DNA of 34,974 nucleotides from an uncultured Clostridia bacterium (GTDB taxonomy: Bacteria > Bacillota > Clostridia > Oscillospirales > Butyricicoccaceae). The position numbers and the translations under genes were made by a program. The DNA lies in assembly GCA_910589115.1 (NCBI GenBank), contig CAJUSB010000010.1, positions 1 to 34,974 of the forward strand, written 5' to 3'. Below, in pieces: positions 30,706 to 34,974 of the stretch. Under the pieces are notes generated by a model. The model saw nothing but the letters and a program-made list of their open reading frames with translations, searched no databases and was not told the DNA's origin. Every line of letters begins with the position of its first letter. Position 1 is the stretch's first letter.

Positions 30706-30731
30706 CTTATTTTACGCATTTCCTATAGGTC

Positions 30732-30764
30732 GGAAGGCTGCCGCATAGCCACGGGCAGCCTTCC
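30732..30764 (-). terminator. Hairpin downstream of rpiB
   Basis: GGAAGGCTGCC pairs with GGCAGCCTTCC, an 11-bp perfect stem. It lacks a U run on the minus strand, so it may stabilise the mRNA end rather than terminate cleanly. Confidence 0.6.
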
Positions 30765-30777
30765 AATAAAATAATTC

Positions 30778-31230
30778 TTATTTGAAGTGCTTCTTTTCGA
30801 TTGCATGAATCTTCTCAATGCGTCCTGCATGACGGCCGCCCTCAAGCTCGCCGCCCAGGAAAGCCTGTACCATTTCACAAGCCTCGCCGGGGCCGGTGAT
30901 ACGCTCACCAAGGCAGATAATCTGCGCATCATTATGCAGGCGGCAGTATTTCGCCGCAAAATAGCTCTGACATGCCGCCGCGCGGATGCCCGGAACCTTA
31001 TTTGCCGCAATGGAAATGCCAATGCCGGAGCCGCAAATCAAAATACCACGCTCATGCTTGCCCTCCATAATCGCATTCGCCACTGCTTCGGCAGAATCCG
31101 GATAATCAAACCGGTCGGCTGAATAACAGCCATAGTCGGTAAAATCATACTCATCCTTGAGCATTTCCATCAGCTTGACCTTGAGTGCATAGCCCGCGTG
31201 GTCGTTTCCGATTGCGATATTCATTTTCAT
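30778..31230 (-). CDS. rpiB: Ribose-5-phosphate isomerase B
   Basis: This enzyme interconverts ribose-5- and ribulose-5-phosphate. At 150 residues it matches the RpiB/LacAB family: IGNDHAGYALK at the start, DYGCYSADRFDYPD, the active-site segment GILICGSGIGISIAANK with its cysteine, and NDAQIICLGERI. Its ATG overlaps the tsaB stop by 4 nt (ATGA), so the two are translationally coupled. Confidence 0.95.
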   Translation of the reverse strand: MKMNIAIGNDHAGYALKVKLMEMLKDEYDFTDYGCYSADRFDYPDSAEAVANAIMEGKHERGILICGSGIGISIAANKVPGIRAAACQSYFAAKYCRLHNDAQIICLGERITGPGEACEMVQAFLGGELEGGRHAGRIEKIHAIEKKHFK

Positions 31231-31931
31231 TGAAAAGTTCCTCCCATTTTCTGTTTACGCACCCGCTCTGCCTGTGGGGCACGCAGATATTTTGCGTCCA
31301 GTTCCTGCGCTGAAACCGTTTGTCCGGCCTCAAACAGCGGGAGAGCCGCCCGTGCAACCCCGTATCCGGTTGGATACCGCAAATGTATCGGTGCCAGACG
31401 AAGGCCTGGACAGTAATCTCTTTTTTCAGTATAGCACATTTTTGCGCCATCGCCAACCAAAATTTGTGTTGTTTCGCCAATTTCCTCTGCCAGCTCGGAT
31501 AAGGGAATCGCCCGGTCAGGACAAAGCCGCAGCAAGGTGCCGCTTTCCAGTGTGAACATTGCGTTATATACTTGTCCGGCGCGTGCATCCATCACGCAGC
31601 AGAGGCTGCCCTCCAACCCTTCCAGCCCGCGTGCCATTGCTTCCAGGGTGGAAACACCTACACAAGGGCGCTCCAATCCGAATGCCAGCCCCTTTACTGT
31701 TGCTGTGCCAATGCGGATTCCAGTAAAGGAGCCTGGCCCTGCCGCTACTGCAAAGCCATCCACCGCACATAACGGGATGCCGCAGTTTGCCAGCAGGGAT
31801 TCCGCCATTGGCAGCAATGTGCGGCTGTGTGTCAGCCCACAGTTTTGAAAGGATTGTGCAATCAGGGTTTCCCCGTCTGTCAATGCCACCGATGCAGATG
31901 CGGACGAAGATTCAAACGACAGTAGCTTCAT
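31227..31931 (-). CDS. tsaB: tRNA threonylcarbamoyladenosine biosynthesis protein TsaB
   Basis: A 234-residue ASKHA-fold protein that supports TsaD in t6A37 modification. Family features are LLSFESSSASASVAL, THSRTLLPMAESLL, the signature AVAAGPGSFTGIRIGTATVK, and VSTLEAMARG. It overlaps tsaE upstream and rpiB downstream by 4 nt each. The usual rimI and tsaD are not next to it; the operon continues with rpiB instead. Confidence 0.94.
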   Translation of the reverse strand: MKLLSFESSSASASVALTDGETLIAQSFQNCGLTHSRTLLPMAESLLANCGIPLCAVDGFAVAAGPGSFTGIRIGTATVKGLAFGLERPCVGVSTLEAMARGLEGLEGSLCCVMDARAGQVYNAMFTLESGTLLRLCPDRAIPLSELAEEIGETTQILVGDGAKMCYTEKRDYCPGLRLAPIHLRYPTGYGVARAALPLFEAGQTVSAQELDAKYLRAPQAERVRKQKMGGTFQ

Positions 31932-32350
31932 AGATTTTCCACCATTTCAAGCGTCCGTTCTTCCGGCTCCCGGCCGTAGGAAATGCGGACGGTTTTCATT
32001 TGCTCCGGGCGCATTTCCCGAAGGTTTTCGCTCCATTCGATCAGCAGGACGCGCCGCCCGTCCAGATATTCCATGAAACCAAGTTCAAACAGCGCCTCCT
32101 CATCAAGAATGCGGTACAAATCAAAGTGCACCGCCGGAATGCGGCAGGCCTCATATTCATTCGCAATCGCAAAGGTTGGGCTGGTCACCCGGCCCTGATA
32201 TCCCAGGCCGCGCAGGACGCCCCGCACAAAGGCCGTTTTGCCTGCACCGAGCGCACCCTCCAACGCCACAACATCTCCTGGACGCAGCTGCGCTGCATAT
32301 TGTATGCCAAATTCCTCGGTTTCTTCCGGCGAGTGCGAGAGATATTGCAT
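31928..32350 (-). CDS. tsaE: tRNA threonylcarbamoyladenosine biosynthesis ATPase TsaE
   Basis: A 140-residue P-loop protein with Walker A GALGAGKTAFVRG, TSPTFAIANEY, HFDLYRI and LLIEWSENL. It activates TsaB-TsaD. The ATG at 32350 is preferred over the frame opening at 32413 because AGGAGGGA lies just before it and the protein then has the family's usual length. Its stop overlaps the tsaB start. Confidence 0.95.
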   Translation of the reverse strand: MQYLSHSPEETEEFGIQYAAQLRPGDVVALEGALGAGKTAFVRGVLRGLGYQGRVTSPTFAIANEYEACRIPAVHFDLYRILDEEALFELGFMEYLDGRRVLLIEWSENLREMRPEQMKTVRISYGREPEERTLEMVENL

Positions 32351-32424
32351 GGCTGTCCCTCCTGTCCTTTCACAGCACCGGAAAAACAGATATAAAAACA
32401 CCGGTACTGACAATTCTTTTTTAT

Positions 32425-32964
32425 TTATAATGAAGTTCTGTTCATTTTTTCATGGATAAAGCGTGTAAAGCGCTCCTCCTGACCTTCCGCAAAACAGGCC
32501 TTTGGAATAGAGACAAAGGTTACGCCATTGAGCAGGAAAAGGAAAGAATCCTTTGTGCTGCGAAAGCTCTTTATTTCATGATATACAAAAGTATGACGGC
32601 TGCTGGTAATGGGCGAATAAGAGATGATTTCTTCACCGAACGTATATTCACGTTCGACATCCGCAGGCACATGCGCACAGCAACGCTCTAAAATCCGGCG
32701 AACCGTTTTCTTCTCATTTTGAGACTGGATGCACCAGAAAAGCAAGGCATAAAGAATCAGCATGGATGACATGAAATTATTGAACAGCACGATAATCTGT
32801 AAAAGGCTGAGCAGCCCAACCGCTGCCAGCAGGACGAAAAAGCCAGTTACAGCCCATTGTCCCCGGGAACGCAGCCCATGAACAGCCTTTTGCAGATAGT
32901 CCTCAGTAATGATACACCGGAAGAGGAACGAATCACCTTGCTCCGAAATCGAATAACCGTCCAT
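32425..32964 (-). CDS. YcxB-like membrane protein
   Basis: A 179-residue protein with two adjacent membrane segments (TGFFVLLAAVGLLSLLQIIV and FMSSMLILYALLFWCI). A C-terminal beta-rich YcxB-like domain follows (REYTFGEEIISYSPI, then SRHTFVYHEIKSFRSTKDSF and LFLLNGVTFVSIPKACF). The function of the family is unknown. Its ATG shares one base with the stop of fhs (TGATG), implying translational coupling to fhs, which is unusual. Confidence 0.85.
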   Translation of the reverse strand: MDGYSISEQGDSFLFRCIITEDYLQKAVHGLRSRGQWAVTGFFVLLAAVGLLSLLQIIVLFNNFMSSMLILYALLFWCIQSQNEKKTVRRILERCCAHVPADVEREYTFGEEIISYSPITSSRHTFVYHEIKSFRSTKDSFLFLLNGVTFVSIPKACFAEGQEERFTRFIHEKMNRTSL

Positions 32965-34637
32965 CAGAATAATCCCCGGATCATACCGTCTGAATCCATT
33001 TCAATGGATTCAGCGACTGGTTTTTTAGGAAGCCCAGGCATTGTCATAACTGCGCCTGTTTCGCATACGACAAACCCTGCACCCGCCGCCAGCCGGGCGG
33101 AACGGACGGTAATGGTAAAGTCTTCCGGGCGGCCAAGCAGCGCCGGGTCATCTGACAGAGAATACTGGGTTTTTGCCATACAGACCGGTAAATCTCCGCC
33201 GTCGAGTGCAGTGATCCGTTCCAGTTCCTTTGCCGCTGCGGGAAGAATATTTACATCTGCTGCTCCATAAATCCGGGTAGCAATGGTGCGGATTTTGTCT
33301 GTCAGCGGCATTTCGTCCGGGTAAAGCAGGTGGAAATCTGCGGGTTCTGTTTCCAGCGTATCGAGCACGGCCTGCGCAAGAGCAGTACCGCCTTCCCCGC
33401 CCTTGGCGAAAACTTCACTGACGGCACATTTCACATTTTTTTCTGCGCAGTACGCGCGGATAACTTCCATTTCTGCCTCGGTATCGCTCGGAAAAGCGTT
33501 GATTGCAGCAACCACCGGAACGCCATATCTGCGCAAATTGTCAATATGTGCGCCAAGATTCACAATCCCTCGCTGGAGCGCTTCTGTATCAGGGGTATTC
33601 AAATCCACCTTTGCAGCGCCTCCATTATATTTCAGTGCGCGGACAGTTGCCACCAATACCACACAATCAGGCGAAAGGCCTGACATACGGCATTTTATAT
33701 CCATAAATTTTTCAGCGCCGAGGTCTGCGCCAAAACCAGCTTCTGTGATTGCGTAGTCTGCAAGTTTAAGCGCCAGCTTTGTCGCCTGGACGCTGTTGCA
33801 GCCGTGGGCGATATTTGCAAACGGCCCGCCGTGCATCAGGCAGGGGGTACCTTCCAGGGTCTGGACAAGGTTTGGCTGAAGTGCATCCTTTAGAAGCACC
33901 TGCATTGCACCGTCAGCGTGAAGGTCGCGGGCATACACCGGACGGCCATCATAGGTATATGCTGCCAGAATCCGCCCCAACCTTACGCGCAGGTCTGCAA
34001 ACCCTTCCGCAAGGCACAAAATCGCCATGATTTCGGAAGCGACAGTAATCATAAAGTGATCTTCTCGCGGAACGCCATTTGCCTTGCCGCCAAGACCGAT
34101 TGTAATGTTGCGCAGGGCGCGGTCATTCATATCGAGCACCCTTGGAAAAACGATCCGGCGCGGGTCAATTTGCAGGGTGTTGCCTTGCTGAAGATGATTG
34201 TCAATCATCGCACAAAGGAGGTTATTGGCAGCAGTAATTGCGTGCATATCGCCGGTGAAATGCAGATTGATGTCCTCCATCGGAACGACCTGTGCATAAC
34301 CGCCTCCGGCGGCACCGCCTTTGATGCCGAACACGGGACCGAGGGAGGGTTCGCGGAGTGCAATCACTGCTTTTTTCCCGAGCTTGGCCATAGCTTGGCC
34401 GAGTCCGACTGTCGTTGTAGTTTTGCCCTCTCCGGCAGGGGTAGGGTTAATTGCAGTTACCAGTATGAGCTTTCCGTTTTGCTCTTTGGCGAGGTGGCTC
34501 TGAACGGCGGCGCGAGAAATCTTTGCTTTATAGCGTCCATACAGCTCAAGGTCATCCGGAGAAATACCCGCTGCTGCTGCAATCTCGGTAATTGGGCGCA
34601 GGGCGCAGGACTGCGCAATTTCAATATCGGTCAACAT
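32964..34637 (-). CDS. fhs: Formate--tetrahydrofolate ligase
   Basis: This enzyme makes 10-formyltetrahydrofolate from formate, THF and ATP, feeding purine synthesis and, in acetogens, the Wood-Ljungdahl methyl branch. It is 557 residues from the chosen start, the family's usual length. Key parts are the P-loop TPAGEGKTTTTVGLGQAM, EPSLGPVFGIKGGAAGGGY, FTGDMHAITAANNLL and the C-terminal MPGLPKKPVAESIEMD. The ATG at 34637 is preferred: GAAAGG precedes it, and an earlier ATG at 34661 lies at the predicted transcription start. Nothing in the window shows acetogenesis. Confidence 0.97.
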   Translation of the reverse strand: MLTDIEIAQSCALRPITEIAAAAGISPDDLELYGRYKAKISRAAVQSHLAKEQNGKLILVTAINPTPAGEGKTTTTVGLGQAMAKLGKKAVIALREPSLGPVFGIKGGAAGGGYAQVVPMEDINLHFTGDMHAITAANNLLCAMIDNHLQQGNTLQIDPRRIVFPRVLDMNDRALRNITIGLGGKANGVPREDHFMITVASEIMAILCLAEGFADLRVRLGRILAAYTYDGRPVYARDLHADGAMQVLLKDALQPNLVQTLEGTPCLMHGGPFANIAHGCNSVQATKLALKLADYAITEAGFGADLGAEKFMDIKCRMSGLSPDCVVLVATVRALKYNGGAAKVDLNTPDTEALQRGIVNLGAHIDNLRRYGVPVVAAINAFPSDTEAEMEVIRAYCAEKNVKCAVSEVFAKGGEGGTALAQAVLDTLETEPADFHLLYPDEMPLTDKIRTIATRIYGAADVNILPAAAKELERITALDGGDLPVCMAKTQYSLSDDPALLGRPEDFTITVRSARLAAGAGFVVCETGAVMTMPGLPKKPVAESIEMDSDGMIRGLF

Positions 34638-34669
34638 AAATGCAGCCTTTCTTTCATTCATTTTGTATT

Positions 34670-34698
34670 ATTATAGCATATTCAATGTTTACTGGCAA
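34670..34698 (-). promoter_or_regulatory. Promoter of fhs
   Basis: On the minus strand TTGCCA (34698-34693) and TATAAT (34675-34670) are separated by 17 nt. The predicted start is near 34663. Confidence 0.8.
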
Positions 34699-34723
34699 GA
34701 ACGGAACAGCGGAAATTTGTTTT

Positions 34724-34974
34724 GTCCTCCGCAGACAGCGCCAAAGGGCTCCGCCCTCTGGACTCCCGCTCCTCGCCGGAGCGGCGTCCTCCGCAGACAG
34801 CGCCAAAGGGCTCTGCCCTCTGGACTCCCGCTCCTCGCCGGAGTGGCGTCCTCCGCAGACAGCGCCAAAGGGCTCCGCCCTCTGGACTCCCGCTCCTCGC
34901 CGGAGTGGCGTCCTCCGCGGACAGCGCCAAAGGGCTCCGCCCTCTGGACTCCCGCTCCTCGCCGGAGTGGCGTC
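34724..34974. repeat. 62-bp tandem repeat array (four units, open at window end)
   Basis: Units begin at 34724, 34786, 34848 and 34910, each GTCCTCCGC(A/G)GACAGCGCC and so on, exactly 62 bp apart with only a few substitutions; a fifth begins at 34972. Each unit contains the dispersed-repeat core CCAAAGGGCT..GCCCTCTGG with ACTCCC, plus a CTCC-tcgcc-GGAG hairpin. The array runs off the window. A minus-strand frame across it (34682-34930) is an artefact of the repeat. Confidence 0.9.

Noticed and set aside
34682..34930. 82-residue frame across the tandem array
   Set aside because: It is produced purely by translating the 62-bp repeat; there is no ribosome binding site and no family.
34724..34974. 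Tandem array as a CRISPR
   Set aside because: The units are nearly identical over their whole 62 bp with no unique spacers, and no cas genes are present.

Overview
The window looks like a chromosomal segment of a Gram-positive anaerobe of the class Clostridia, probably order Oscillospirales. The evidence is moderately high GC content, Firmicutes-type replication-loading genes (a DnaD-domain protein next to a DnaC/DnaI-type loader), a DUF951 protein, a SpoIID/LytB-domain protein, formate-tetrahydrofolate ligase, strong AGGAGG ribosome binding sites and sigma-A-like promoters. The genus is an inference that I cannot settle from the sequence. Nearly all protein genes are recognisable housekeeping genes. 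The accessory content is one two-component/ABC-transporter cassette, a dispersed repeat family and several structured non-coding regions.

Layout: (1) 1-4,700: a repeat cluster, a DUF951 protein, birA divergent from ylmH, then (minus strand) an SbcD/YhaO-like phosphoesterase followed by two small unknown ORFs split by a repeat element. (2) 4,270-4,705: a non-coding stretch that holds a candidate ~120-nt small RNA with C-rich single-stranded tracts. (3) 4,706-10,101: dnaD-dnaC on the minus strand and glmU-prs-ymdB on the plus strand. The GlmU-like protein has lost the signature motif of its uridyltransferase domain. (4) 10,179-13,669: response regulator, ABC ATPase, ABC permease and histidine kinase, bounded by strong hairpins. 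(5) 13,953-19,192 minus: pcrA, a 5'-deleted sbcD remnant, and an sbcC interrupted by an in-frame amber codon. (6) 19,472-20,702: a WYL regulator with a DUF3795 protein. (7) 20,775-24,115 minus: asd-dapA-dapB behind a complete lysine riboswitch (promoter, aptamer, terminator). (8) 24,339-28,566 plus: spoIID-like gene, queA, and a secreted SLH-like protein. (9) 28,721-34,637 minus: ABM-like protein, HAD hydrolase, upp, rpiB, tsaB, tsaE, YcxB-like protein, fhs. (10) 34,724-34,974: a 62-bp tandem array that runs off the window end.

How it works together: lysine/diaminopimelate synthesis is a riboswitch-controlled operon. glmU-prs links amino-sugar and PRPP metabolism, and upp, rpiB and fhs cover nucleotide and one-carbon supply. 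TsaE and TsaB belong to the tRNA t6A pathway and QueA to queuosine. The most notable observations are the apparent decay of sbcCD, the candidate C-rich small RNA, the degenerate N-domain of GlmU, and the modular hairpin repeat family found both dispersed and in tandem.
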